Assembly (NCBI GenBank): GCA_003168255.1
Contig: PMSU01000151.1
Location: 25,833 to 89,832 of the forward strand
DNA: 64,000 nt
DNA from: Actinomycetota bacterium
GTDB taxonomy: Bacteria > Actinomycetota > Actinomycetes > Streptosporangiales > Streptosporangiaceae
Direction: 5' to 3'
The position numbers and the translations under genes were made by a program. Within the stretch, counting starts at the first letter, position 1. The number at the start of each line of letters is the position of its first letter. Positions 53,564-61,192 of this stretch are shown piece by piece. Below the pieces are notes generated by a model, which was not told the origin of the DNA, did no database searches, and worked only from the letters and a program-made list of their open reading frames with translations.

Positions 53564-54015
53564 AGTGGGAACACTGCCGCTGGATCCGCTGGGCTCTTGC
53601 CATCACCATAACCGCTGGTCTCCTGGTAATCAGCGGCTTCTGGCTGGCCGGGACACGCCTGCCCTGCCGCATCACGACGACAGTCTCTGGCGGCAAGGTA
53701 TCGTCAGTAGTTAGCGTGTGCGCGCTACCCGATATTACCGATTACGCTCCATGGGCCGTAGCCATAGTGCTTTTGCTGATGCCATGGTGGCGCATTCCGT
53801 GGGAGCGAATAAACCGCTTCTGGATCTTGAGTTTTAGCGATACAAGAGCCGCAGCCAAAGTGGCGGGGGTTGTGGATGAAGTGTATTCCGCCCTCGGAAC
53901 GCTCACTAACGTTAGCGGGCAGGAACTCGCCGTGGCGGGAGTTGTGGATGAAGTGTATTCCGCGGTAGGACCGCCCTCTAACGTTAGCGCGCAGGAGCTT
54001 GCCCAAGAGGATTAG
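53443..54015 (+). CDS. Two-TM membrane protein with duplicated C-terminal segment
   Basis: 190 residues from ATG 53443. Two membrane segments (WIRWALAITITAGLLVISGF and APWAVAIVLLLMPWW) flank a short extracellular loop with two Cys (LPCRITTTV, SVCALPD). The cytoplasmic tail is a perfect-length tandem duplication of 24 residues: VAGVVDEVYSALGTLTNVSG then VAGVVDEVYSAVGPPSNVSA, each ending QELA. I do not know the family. Its end overlaps the convergent RelE-like gene by 32 bp. Like the rest of this segment it is lower in GC than the core genes. Confidence 0.65.
   Translation: MTAGDGGEGRPWDTMGGPDPIFSGNRTNDTSLLRSLGLWCKWEHCRWIRWALAITITAGLLVISGFWLAGTRLPCRITTTVSGGKVSSVVSVCALPDITDYAPWAVAIVLLLMPWWRIPWERINRFWILSFSDTRAAAKVAGVVDEVYSALGTLTNVSGQELAVAGVVDEVYSAVGPPSNVSAQELAQED
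53860..54003 (+). repeat. 72-bp direct duplication
   Basis: Two adjacent 72-bp units starting GTGGCGGG at 53860 and 53932, about 85 percent identical by eye, encode the 24-residue repeats of the two-TM protein. Both units contain GTTGTGGATGAAGTGTATTC exactly. Confidence 0.9.
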
Positions 54016-54469
54016 AACCGTATACTTGCGGCTGGGCAGTAAGCCGCGTCTGGGCGGTGAGTTCAGCCTTTTGGAACCCGTACATGCCACCCCGGGTGTT
54101 CAGGAGTTTTTCAGTGTCTTCGTACTTCTCGAAGATATCCCGGTCCAGCAGCCCCGCAACAAGCCACCCCCGGCCCTCATGCCTGGCTAGCCTGCGGTAC
54201 ATCACGACTGGCGAATCATGGCTATCTGGGATCATCGCCTGGTAATGCTCGCCAGGGCTCTCCGGTGCGGTGATCGCCAGTTTCTTGTCAGGGTCCTCAT
54301 TCCTAGAGATACGCGCAATTGCAGCAGCCACGGGTTCGATGAGAGGGGGCGGGAGCTGATCCATCGCGTCGATAGCGGTACTGGAAAAGAAGATGTCAGG
54401 TGGGCTTCCCGCCTCGCGGGCTATCTTTGAAGCCTGCGAATGGTGGCGGGCGGCACCCTGTTCGGTCAT
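53984..54469 (-). CDS. RelE/ParE-like protein, possible orphan toxin
   Basis: 161 residues from ATG 54469, with GGGAG 9 nt upstream. The core resembles the RelE/ParE fold: PDIFFSSTAIDAMDQLPPPL, IEPVAAAIARISRN, then YQAMIPDSHDSPVVMYRRLA and WLVAGLLDRDIFEKYEDTEK, matching the pattern of helix pair, beta-hairpin with Arg/Tyr and final strand-helix. An Ala/Gln-rich tail of 35 residues follows. No antitoxin gene is next to it on either side. Family assignment is by pattern only and should be treated as tentative. Confidence 0.55.
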   Translation of the reverse strand: MTEQGAARHHSQASKIAREAGSPPDIFFSSTAIDAMDQLPPPLIEPVAAAIARISRNEDPDKKLAITAPESPGEHYQAMIPDSHDSPVVMYRRLARHEGRGWLVAGLLDRDIFEKYEDTEKLLNTRGGMYGFQKAELTAQTRLTAQPQVYGSNPLGQAPAR

Positions 54470-54550
54470 CTTGATCGTCTCCCTGATACTCTGTGAGTAC
54501 AACTACTACTGTACACATGTGTGTGGTAGGGGCGCGGGACGCGCGCCCGT

Positions 54551-54760
54551 GGGGTAACGATCAAGGAAACTTGGAGCAGACCTTGATCACCCACCAGCGT
54601 TACCGCAGGTCAGACCCCATTCGCCAAGGGTTTCGCCAACCGATAACCCACGGACGATCTTGGGGTAACGATCAAGGAATCTTGGGGTAGCCCAGCGCTA
54701 CCCTGCTCTAACGGGGTGCCTGACCTGCGGCTACCGTTTCGTCAAGCCCTAATAGGGGAC
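54551..54760. repeat. MITE-like element, copy B, with extra partial unit
   Basis: CCGCAGGTCAGACCCC (54603-54618) is inverted against GGGGTGCCTGACCTGCGG (54713-54730), then CCGTTTCGTCAAGCCCTAAT. Blocks match copy A at 51836. Just upstream GATCAAGG-N14-CCTTGATC (54559-54588) is a perfect inverted repeat, and GGTAACGATCAAGGAA recurs at 54552 and 54663. The remainder up to 54882 holds no gene that I can support. Confidence 0.75.
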
Positions 54761-54882
54761 AAGGGGCGAAGTGGCAACCTCGAAGCCCTGGTTCGTCGAC
54801 ATGCTATATCCCCAGGTAGAACCGGGTTTCCGGCCTCTCAGCGGGGATTTACGAGCCAGTTCGTCGAAACATGCTTACCCGG

Positions 54883-55665
54883 CTAAGCATCACGAGAGGA
54901 TGCGGCTTGCCTCTCTGGTGGCACTTCCCACACGTCGCGCCCCTCGTCCCACAGTGCGTTGACGTGCATCAAGAGCCGGTCGAACACCCCGTCGTCCTGG
55001 CAGCGGCGAAAGTGGAAGGTCGGGGAATCGTGGCCGACCAGGTTGGCCAGGTGCGGCGTGACGATCATGTCGTCATCGAAGGTGAACACGCTCAGCGCGA
55101 TGTGCCGATCCGAGAACCGCGCCTCGATTCCGTCTGTTCCCCGGAGCTGTGCAAGTTGCTCCAGCGTCACGGCGATCCGTGTGGAGACGGTGAAGCTGGT
55201 CGCCTCTGCTTCCTCGCGCTGGCGGGTGACCTCGCTGTCCGGGTCTCCGACCAGGAAGCGGATACGGCAGCCCGCGTTGGCCTTGCGGCGCAGCGCAGTG
55301 CCGAGGTTGGAATGCTCAAGCCACAGGAAGTAGTTCGTGTAGCCGGCGAAGATGATCTCGCGGGACGCGCCCGTGATCAGCTTGCGCCACAGCGACGCGG
55401 GGCAGGCTGAGCGGTAGGGGTAGACGGCGGCGACTTCCCGGTCAGGGCCGGTCTTGACCGCCGCGCGGATCGCATCGGGCCACAGCACGGATTCCTCCAC
55501 TCCCAGGGCCTCGCAGGCCGCCCATCGGTGCCGGGGATGAGGTAGCCGGTCGTCCTGGGCTACCCATCGGCTGACGGTCTTGACATCGACCCCGACCTGC
55601 CGCGCGAGGCTCTGTTCGTTCACCTTCGCATCGGCCATCGCCTGCCGCAAAGCCACGTTGGCCAC
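54883..55665 (-). CDS. XRE helix-turn-helix regulator with DUF5919 (PLD-like) domain
   Basis: 260 residues. GTG 55665 is preferred (GGGAGG 8 nt upstream) over GTG 55671. Residues 1-70 are an XRE HTH (ALRQAMADAKVNEQSLARQV, GVDVKTVSRWVAQDDRLPHP). Residues 95-250 match DUF5919, a phospholipase D-related domain (RSACPASLWRKLITGASREI, IFAGYTNYFLWLEHSNLGTA, IRFLVGDPDSEVTRQREEAE). The usual HKD residues of active PLD are not evident, so a sensing role is more likely than catalysis. It diverges from the small genes at 55812. Confidence 0.87.
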   Translation of the reverse strand: MANVALRQAMADAKVNEQSLARQVGVDVKTVSRWVAQDDRLPHPRHRWAACEALGVEESVLWPDAIRAAVKTGPDREVAAVYPYRSACPASLWRKLITGASREIIFAGYTNYFLWLEHSNLGTALRRKANAGCRIRFLVGDPDSEVTRQREEAEATSFTVSTRIAVTLEQLAQLRGTDGIEARFSDRHIALSVFTFDDDMIVTPHLANLVGHDSPTFHFRRCQDDGVFDRLLMHVNALWDEGRDVWEVPPERQAASSRDA

Positions 55666-55811
55666 GGTCACGGCCCTCCCCGGGACGTCTTGGACGTTTC
55701 TCCGACTATAGCCGGGAACGTACCAGGCGTACCGGCAACGGGGTGTTAACGGCCCCCGTTCCGACGATGCTGAGTCACCAGACAGCAACCCTCTGTTAGG
55801 TGACCCGCGTC

Positions 55812-56033
55812 ATGACCCACGAGATATCCCGGCTCAAGCTCGACTGCCCGCTGTGGCGGATCTGGTCCAGCGACGCCGGGCACCTGTATGCAACCCGGTC
55901 CAGGATGAACGCCTACCCTCCCGGCGAAGCCGTCACCGTGGGTGCCAAGACCCCGGACGGGCTGCGGCAGGCCATCGGGGTAGCCGAGCGCGAGCACGCC
56001 CGCATGGTCCGCCACCGGGAAGCGCACGGGTGA
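55812..56033 (+). CDS. Small conserved-type actinobacterial protein, 73 residues
   Basis: ATG 55812. The chain (LKLDCPLWRIWSSDAGHLYA, TRSRMNAYPPGEAVTVGAKT, LRQAIGVAEREHARM) has the layout of small soluble proteins common beside XRE regulators in actinomycetes, in which W-x-x-W-S-D-x-G is the hallmark. Function is unknown. Its TGA overlaps the GTG of the next gene (GTGA), so the two are coupled. The divergent neighbour is the XRE-DUF5919 regulator. Confidence 0.75.
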   Translation: MTHEISRLKLDCPLWRIWSSDAGHLYATRSRMNAYPPGEAVTVGAKTPDGLRQAIGVAEREHARMVRHREAHG

Positions 56034-56263
56034 GCGGCCAGCCCGTTGACGCACTCTGGCCAGACCCGCGAACGCCCCGCCAGAACCGGGCGCTCAACAG
56101 CCTGACGCGGAACGGCATCGTTACCGTTGACGGCCTGACTCAGCGCACTCCCGCCGACTTGCTGCGGATCAGGGGATTCGGCTTCGGCAGCCTCGCGGAC
56201 GTATGCGACGCGTGCGATCGTCATGTCATAAGCAGGAGGCGAGCGGACCACATCGACCGATGA
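56030..56263 (+). CDS. HhH protein resembling the RNA polymerase alpha C-terminal domain
   Basis: 77 residues from GTG 56030, translationally coupled to the preceding gene. The core NRALNSLTRNGIVTVDGLTQ, RTPADLLRIRGFGFGSLADV has the alpha-CTD arrangement: NAL--GI-TV-DL---T--DLL-I-GFG--SL-EV. A free alpha-CTD-like protein could touch DNA or a regulator such as the divergent XRE-DUF5919 protein. That is inferred from fold pattern and position only. Confidence 0.75.
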   Translation: MSGQPVDALWPDPRTPRQNRALNSLTRNGIVTVDGLTQRTPADLLRIRGFGFGSLADVCDACDRHVISRRRADHIDR

Positions 56264-56275
56264 CCAAGGAGTCCC

Positions 56276-56713
56276 ATGTCCAACCAGTGCATCGCGGCCA
56301 ATCTAGAATCTCCCGGCGATATCCCGACCAGGGCCGCACTCGAGGAACACTGGCAAGCATCGGAACGCGGGGATACCCAAGCCGAGCACGCCATCTACGC
56401 CGGGGACGCGATCCTCGACTATCCGCAGTCAGGTGAACGATTCCGGGGCCGCGTCACGATTTCGGCGCAACGTGGCGGGCACCCTGCCGATCGGCACTTC
56501 ACCGTCCTCCGGATCGTTGGCAGCGGGAATCTGTGGGTGAGCGAGTGCATCATCACATACGACGGCGTGCCCACCTACTCAGTGAGCATTATGCAATTCG
56601 CTCACGAGCACGTAGTGCACGAGACACAGTACTTCGCAGACACCTTCCGCGCGCCCGCATGGCGGGCAGACCTCGCGGAGCCGATGCCGGGCAGGAGCAT
56701 CGCCAAGGCCTGA
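56276..56713 (+). CDS. SnoaL/NTF2-like protein
   Basis: 145 residues, ATG 56276, 12 bp after the HhH gene. Helix TRAALEEHWQASERGDTQAE then HAIYAGDAILDYPQSGERFR, and strands ending HEHVVHETQYFADTFRAPAW match the SnoaL-like NTF2 fold used by polyketide cyclases, ketosteroid isomerases and many small enzymes of unknown role. His and Asp residues in the pocket are present but no function can be assigned. It is third in the short rightward run. Confidence 0.88.
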   Translation: MSNQCIAANLESPGDIPTRAALEEHWQASERGDTQAEHAIYAGDAILDYPQSGERFRGRVTISAQRGGHPADRHFTVLRIVGSGNLWVSECIITYDGVPTYSVSIMQFAHEHVVHETQYFADTFRAPAWRADLAEPMPGRSIAKA

Positions 56714-57114
56714 ACCCCCCGTTAGGAGCGGCGCAGCCATCCGCGACACCAATCACGACTCGGGCGGTGGTCCGCCTGACAGCCCGGTCCGCCGGCTTTT
56801 TGTGAAGACCCAGGATGAGCAGGAGGCTCCCGTGCCCCGACTCCCCCAGCCGCGGACACGACGCGCCCAGCCCGGCACCCCCACCGCTCGAACACCGAAC
56901 CCGGACCATGCCCAACCAACCATCCTTCCCGAAGGCATCGGCCGACGGGACATGACGGGCCGCTAAAGGGCACGGGCGCGCCTGGGCAGTCGGCCTGACT
57001 CAGTCAGCTATCCCCGTCCTCCCACAGGCCCGGCCGGCCCGGCCGCTAGCAGGCTTGGATTGGACGCCAAGTCAGATCAGGACCTCGCTGCGTTGAAATG
57101 AGCACGTGGTCCGT
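56714..57114. other. Intergenic stretch without a supported gene
   Basis: 401 bp. A GTG at 56802 opens 54 Pro/Arg-rich codons ending at a TAA near 56966, with no ribosome site; I do not call it. No hairpin strong enough for a terminator stands out. It separates the rightward small genes from the convergent MOSC-reductase gene. Confidence 0.4.
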
Positions 57115-58896
57115 CTACATGTCCAGCACGATGTCGGTTACGGGCCGGGCGCAGCAGATGAGCACCTGGCCGTCGGCGGGGGGTTCGAGCGGGTCCGGGG
57201 CGTAGGCGATGTCGCCGGACAGCAGGGGCGTGACGCAGGTGTGACAGACGCCGGTGCGGCAGCTCCAGCGAGCGGGGACGTCGCAGGCGTCGGCGAGGTC
57301 AAGCACGCTGCACCGGTCATCGCCGAAGGGAGTGGTGATACCGCTGCGGGTGAAGGTAACGAGCGGCCCGTGGCCTGGCGGGCCTGGCGGCTGGTGCGGC
57401 GGCCTGCTTACCTGGCTGGTGATGCCCGGGGTGACGGGCGGCAGTGACCCGAACAGCTCGGTGTGGATCGCCGCCTGGCCGAGGCCGATCGCGGTCAGTG
57501 CATCCTGCATGCCGGCCATGAACGGCGCCGGCCCGCAGACGTAGGCGCTCGCGCCAGGCGGGATGCCTAGCCCGGCCAATGCCTCCTTGGTGAGGCGCCC
57601 GCGGCCGGCGTGAGCACTACGGCGCTCGGCGGGAGTGGCCGCGCTGTAGAACACGTGCTCGCGGGCGCGGGGCAGCGTGGCCAGCAGGGCGTGCGCTTCG
57701 GCCGCGAAGGGGTGCTCACGCGGCCCGCGTGCCCCGTGCAGCCACCAGACGTCCCGCTGGCTGTGGCTCACCGCGAGCTGGTGCAGCATGGACAGGACTG
57801 GCGTGACACCGATGCCGGCGGAGATGAGCAGGACCGGGGCGGTGCCCTCGTCGAGGACGAAGTCGCCCCGGGGCGCGGCGACGTCTAGGACTTCTCCTGG
57901 CCGCAGGTTGCGGTTCAGGTAGCTGCTGGCGACGCCATGGGGCTCCTGCTTGACGCTGATCCGGTAAGTGCCGCCGTCCGCCGCCGCGGACAGTGAGTAG
58001 CTGCGGACGGGGGCCGGCTGCCCGGCGCTGCTGATCCGCAGCGTGAGGTACTGGCCGGCCCGGGCCGCCGGGAGGGCGGTGCCGTCGGCGGCGGCCAGGT
58101 AGATCGAGGACACCTGCCTGTCCTCCCGGACGACCCTGGCGACGCGCAGCTTCCGGAAGCCGGGCCAGGGCGGCCCGGTGCCGGGGGACGGAACGTCGGC
58201 CGCGGACAGCAGGTCGCGGAACGAGCCCTGCCAGCCCGGGCTAAGGGCAGGGATCTGCAGGGCGACACGCAGCTTCTCCCGGTCGCGACCCGACAGGTAG
58301 AGCAGCGCGTCGGTGTCGGCCACCGACAGGGCACCGGGACCGGTCCTGGTCTTGATGATCGAGTCGCCAGCCTGGATACGCCCTTCAGTGATGACGCGCA
58401 TGTAGAAGCCGGGACGGTGATGGCCTACCAGCAGCGCTGGCAGCTCAGGCTCGCCGAATCGCATGCCGACCCGATAGCAGGTGACGCGGGGCTGGGTAAC
58501 CTCGAACTCGGCCTCGCCGATGCGGTACCGGTCGCCAATGCAGACCTCGTCGTCGGGCATGCCGTCGACCGTCAGGTTCTCGCCGAACTGGCCATAGGCC
58601 AGGTGGTCGCGCCCGAAGTACCGCCGCCAGTACTCATAGGACTGGACCTGATAGACCAGCACAGCCCGCTGCTCGCCACCGTGGCCGGACGTGTCACCCT
58701 GGCCGTCGCCGTCGATGTTAAGGCGGCGCACCATCCGCAGCCCGGTAATCGGTACCTTCCAGACACCCGTACGGACAGTCTTGCCATGCCACGGCACGTC
58801 CTTGGGCATCCCGACATTGACCGACAGCAGCACCGGCGCCCCGCGCTGCCCTCCCGTGGCAGGACCCATGGTCGCCGGTCCGCCCCCGCCGCTCAT
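57115..58896 (-). CDS. MOSC domain fused to FAD/2Fe-2S oxidoreductase
   Basis: 593 residues. Residues 20-230 form a MOSC domain with 3-alpha tail (YiiM-like: LLSVNVGMPKDVPWHGKTVR, GQFGENLTVDGMPDDEVCIG, VTCYRVGMRFGEPELPALLV with the conserved Cys). Residues 250-490 are an FAD/NAD(P) reductase (VRSYSLSAAADGGTYRISVK, LLISAGIGVTPVLSMLHQLA, YVCGPAPFMAGMQDALTAIG). The last 90 are a 2Fe-2S ferredoxin (CRTGVCHTCVTPL ... ICCARPV). MOSC proteins handle molybdenum-cofactor sulfur or reduce N-hydroxylated compounds. The fusion packs a full electron chain in one chain. ATG 58896 overlaps the stop of a 48-codon ORF (ATGA). Confidence 0.93.
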   Translation of the reverse strand: MSGGGGPATMGPATGGQRGAPVLLSVNVGMPKDVPWHGKTVRTGVWKVPITGLRMVRRLNIDGDGQGDTSGHGGEQRAVLVYQVQSYEYWRRYFGRDHLAYGQFGENLTVDGMPDDEVCIGDRYRIGEAEFEVTQPRVTCYRVGMRFGEPELPALLVGHHRPGFYMRVITEGRIQAGDSIIKTRTGPGALSVADTDALLYLSGRDREKLRVALQIPALSPGWQGSFRDLLSAADVPSPGTGPPWPGFRKLRVARVVREDRQVSSIYLAAADGTALPAARAGQYLTLRISSAGQPAPVRSYSLSAAADGGTYRISVKQEPHGVASSYLNRNLRPGEVLDVAAPRGDFVLDEGTAPVLLISAGIGVTPVLSMLHQLAVSHSQRDVWWLHGARGPREHPFAAEAHALLATLPRAREHVFYSAATPAERRSAHAGRGRLTKEALAGLGIPPGASAYVCGPAPFMAGMQDALTAIGLGQAAIHTELFGSLPPVTPGITSQVSRPPHQPPGPPGHGPLVTFTRSGITTPFGDDRCSVLDLADACDVPARWSCRTGVCHTCVTPLLSGDIAYAPDPLEPPADGQVLICCARPVTDIVLDM

Positions 58897-59039
58897 GGCC
58901 GCCTTCCCCTGGCAACCCCGTCAGCCGTAAGACCGCGGTCACGACCAGGCCGGATCACAGCGTGGCATGCCCCCAGACGCGGCCGCACGCCATCCAGGTA
59001 CACCTCGCTGACCGCGCCTGACGGCATGCTGACATACAC
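58893..59039 (-). CDS. Small ORF coupled to the MOSC-reductase gene, 48 residues
   Basis: GTG 59039 has GAAGGAG 6 nt upstream, a near-ideal ribosome site, and the TGA stop overlaps the ATG of the MOSC gene. The peptide begins VYVSMPSGAVSEVYLDGVRP and is rich in Gly and Arg. I recognise no family. It could be a real small protein or a translated leader that couples and controls translation of the fusion gene. Confidence 0.6.
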   Translation of the reverse strand: MYVSMPSGAVSEVYLDGVRPRLGACHAVIRPGRDRGLTADGVARGRRP

Positions 59040-59352
59040 GCTGCGCTCCTTCGGCAATCATGGCAGTGGCTCAAGCACCACCAGCATCACGCCGGGCCCA
59101 GACCTATCGCACCCGTGAACATCCCTGGGAGTTCTCCTCGAACGCCTCGCGGGCAAGCGTGGCGTCGCGGCCGGTGTCGAAGGACTCCAGGGTTACGCCG
59201 GGCAAAGCGCGCGGGCTCGCAGAATCCTGCACGGGTCGGCGTACGAACCCGCGCGCGGATGCCGGCACGACCGGCCGCGGCGGGGAGGACAGGGATTCGC
59301 AATCCCGCCGTCCTGGCGCGGGGTGTCAGTACTGCGGTGGATACTGCCCGGC
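59040..59352. other. Intergenic stretch, possible gene fragment
   Basis: On the minus strand, GVTLESFDTGRDATLAREAF then EENSQGCSRVR and TAG (about 59255-59116) looks like the C-terminus of some protein but has no upstream body. The rest appears noncoding and contains the leader of the 48-codon ORF. Confidence 0.3.
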
Positions 59353-60108
59353 ATGGCGAGATTTGAGGACCAGGACCTGACCGATGCCGAATTTCGTGAG
59401 TGCGACTTGACCCGCGCCCGTCTGATCGGGGTGGTGATGCAGGACGCTGTGATCGACGGGCTGGTCAGGAACCTGGTGGTTAACGGAGTCGAGGTGACGT
59501 CGTACGTGGAGGCCGAGCTTGACCGGCGGCATCCCGTGCGGCTGCTGATCCGCTCGGCCGATCCGGCCGACCTGCGGGAAGCCTTCGGGCAGCTGCGGGC
59601 GGACTGGGCGGCGACGCTCGGGCGGCTCCGGGGGATGCCCAAGGGTTCGGAGCACCAGCGTGCCGGCGGCGAGTGGTCGGCGGTGGAGACTCTGCGCCAT
59701 CTGGTGTTCGTGCACGACTCGTGGTTCCGCCGCTGCTGCCTGGGGTCGGCCGAGCCGTTCACCGCGATCGGCTTGGCGTGCGAGTTCGTCCCCGACCAAG
59801 AGGAGCAGGGCCTGGATCGAGCGGCGACCCCGAGCCTGGAGGAGGTGCTGGCCGCGCGCGGCGAGCAGTGCGCCGAGCTAGAGCGCTGGCTGTCGACCGT
59901 TACGCCTGATGAGCTGTCGGCGCCCGCGCCAGTGCCAGCGGGCCGAGGCTGGCCGCCGTACGCCAGGGGCAAGTCGGTGCTCGAGTGCGTGCACGTGGTG
60001 CTGAACGAGGAGTGGGAGCACCACGGCTTCTGCGTGCGCGACCTCGATCTGCTCGGGTCCCCCTCGCCACGTGTTGTGCCGGAGCAGGAACCCTCAGGCG
60101 AACGTTAG
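59353..60108 (+). CDS. Pentapeptide/DinB-like protein
   Basis: 251 residues from ATG 59353. The first 45 residues (FEDQDLTDAEFRECDLTRAR) carry pentapeptide-like repeats. From about residue 75 the protein matches the DinB/mycothiol-dependent maleylpyruvate isomerase-like helix bundle: WSAVETLRHLVFVHDSWFRR, then PSLEEVLAARGEQCAELERW and VLECVHVVLNEEWEHHGFCV. The usual His residues for a metal are partly visible (His in LRHLVF, HH near the end). Family members are thiol-dependent transferases or of unknown function. It stands alone. Confidence 0.88.
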   Translation: MARFEDQDLTDAEFRECDLTRARLIGVVMQDAVIDGLVRNLVVNGVEVTSYVEAELDRRHPVRLLIRSADPADLREAFGQLRADWAATLGRLRGMPKGSEHQRAGGEWSAVETLRHLVFVHDSWFRRCCLGSAEPFTAIGLACEFVPDQEEQGLDRAATPSLEEVLAARGEQCAELERWLSTVTPDELSAPAPVPAGRGWPPYARGKSVLECVHVVLNEEWEHHGFCVRDLDLLGSPSPRVVPEQEPSGER

Positions 60109-60353
60109 GCACCAAGGAGAACTCGCGCAGGCGGCATCCCGCTGTACGGCTGGCTCAAGGAGCGAAGCTTCCTCGACGGTGCAAGTGCCACCCACGGGTG
60201 GGCTCGCCAGCCGACTGTAGATGGGTGGGCGGCAATCAGCTCAGAGCGGGGAAGGACCGGGCTCCGTCGGTGCCCGTGCCGGTCATCGTGAGTTCCGCGC
60301 TGCCCTCGGGGTCAGATGCGATGGACGTCTTCGTGACACCGAGGAGACGGGGT

Positions 60354-60818
60354 TCAGCCGGATTGGCCGCCGGGGTTGATCGGTGGCCAGCCGGCGGGCC
60401 ACCAGTCTCCCTGTGGGTCGGTGGTTTGCCCGACCTCGATGATGTAACCGTCGGGATCTCGGATGTAGCAACGGATCTCGTACTGGTGCTGCTTCGGCGG
60501 CGTCAGGAACTGCGCGCCCGGGGCGCTCCATTCGGCATATACGGCGTGGATGTCTGCGACCCGGATATTGAGGAAGCTGCTGACCCGGTCGGGGTCGCTT
60601 GGCGTCTCAAGGGTAACCGTGGGCTTGTCGTCGGTGGGGCCTCCGCCGACATTGATGATGATGAAGCTGTTGGCGAGCGCGATATTGGTCGGCTCCGGGC
60701 CGAAGACCACCGTGCCGCCGAGTACCTCGGTATAGAAGCGCCGGGAACGCTCGACGTCATCGGAGACGATGAAGTGGGTCACTATCATTCGCTCGGCGGG
60801 CTGCGTGGGTTCGGCCAC
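60354..60818 (-). CDS. VOC-family protein (glyoxalase/bleomycin-resistance type)
   Basis: 154 residues from GTG 60818, with GGAGG 5 nt upstream (several other in-frame GTGs lie just before). The fold has two beta-alpha-beta-beta-beta units: RMIVTHFIVSDDVERSRRFY, TEVLGGTVVFGPEPTNIALA, then FLNIRVADIHAVYAEWSAPG and EIRCYIRDPDGYIIEVGQTT with a Glu ligand. Substrate unknown. A short gene-poor stretch (60109-60353) separates it from the convergent DinB gene. Confidence 0.92.
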   Translation of the reverse strand: MAEPTQPAERMIVTHFIVSDDVERSRRFYTEVLGGTVVFGPEPTNIALANSFIIINVGGGPTDDKPTVTLETPSDPDRVSSFLNIRVADIHAVYAEWSAPGAQFLTPPKQHQYEIRCYIRDPDGYIIEVGQTTDPQGDWWPAGWPPINPGGQSG

Positions 60819-60925
60819 TGCCACCTCCACTCCTTGGGGCCTCATACCCCGCTTACGACGGGGTCTGAAGCCTGCAGTAAACCAGGTCGGTTCGTCGAGG
60901 GGGTCGGCTAGTCGGGGCGGGTTAG

Positions 60926-61192
60926 TTAGGCGGCGGTTGTGATGGTCCCGGTGGCAGTGACGTCCTTGTCGGGTTCGGGATGCAGGGCGGCCAGGCCGTC
61001 CCGCAGGCCGCGCGCCAGCAGCTCACGACTCTCGCGCATGCCGCGCTCGTGCATCTCGATGACGACCGCGTCGGCGAGTGGGTCGCCGGTGGTCAGGGCC
61101 CAGTGCATGAGATCAGCCCGGCTGCCGCCGAACTGGGCGACGACGGTCGACCGGCTCGATCGTTCGGTCGGCCAGGGAGTGCTCTCGGTCAT
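60926..61192 (-). CDS. Small protein of unknown function, 88 residues
   Basis: ATG 61192 has GGAGGA 6 nt upstream, so translation is likely. The sequence SRADLMHWALTTGDPLADAV, then VIEMHERGMRESRELLARGL and RDGLAALHPEPDKDVTA looks like an alpha-helical N-terminal region of a larger family, perhaps the segment before an MpaB/DUF2236 oxygenase domain. The stop comes right after it, so the gene may be truncated. Position between VOC and P450 genes gives no further clue. Confidence 0.65.
   Translation of the reverse strand: MTESTPWPTERSSRSTVVAQFGGSRADLMHWALTTGDPLADAVVIEMHERGMRESRELLARGLRDGLAALHPEPDKDVTATGTITTAA

Noticed and set aside
56802..56966. 54-codon ORF
   Set aside because: No ribosome site, Pro/Arg-rich composition and no family resemblance.
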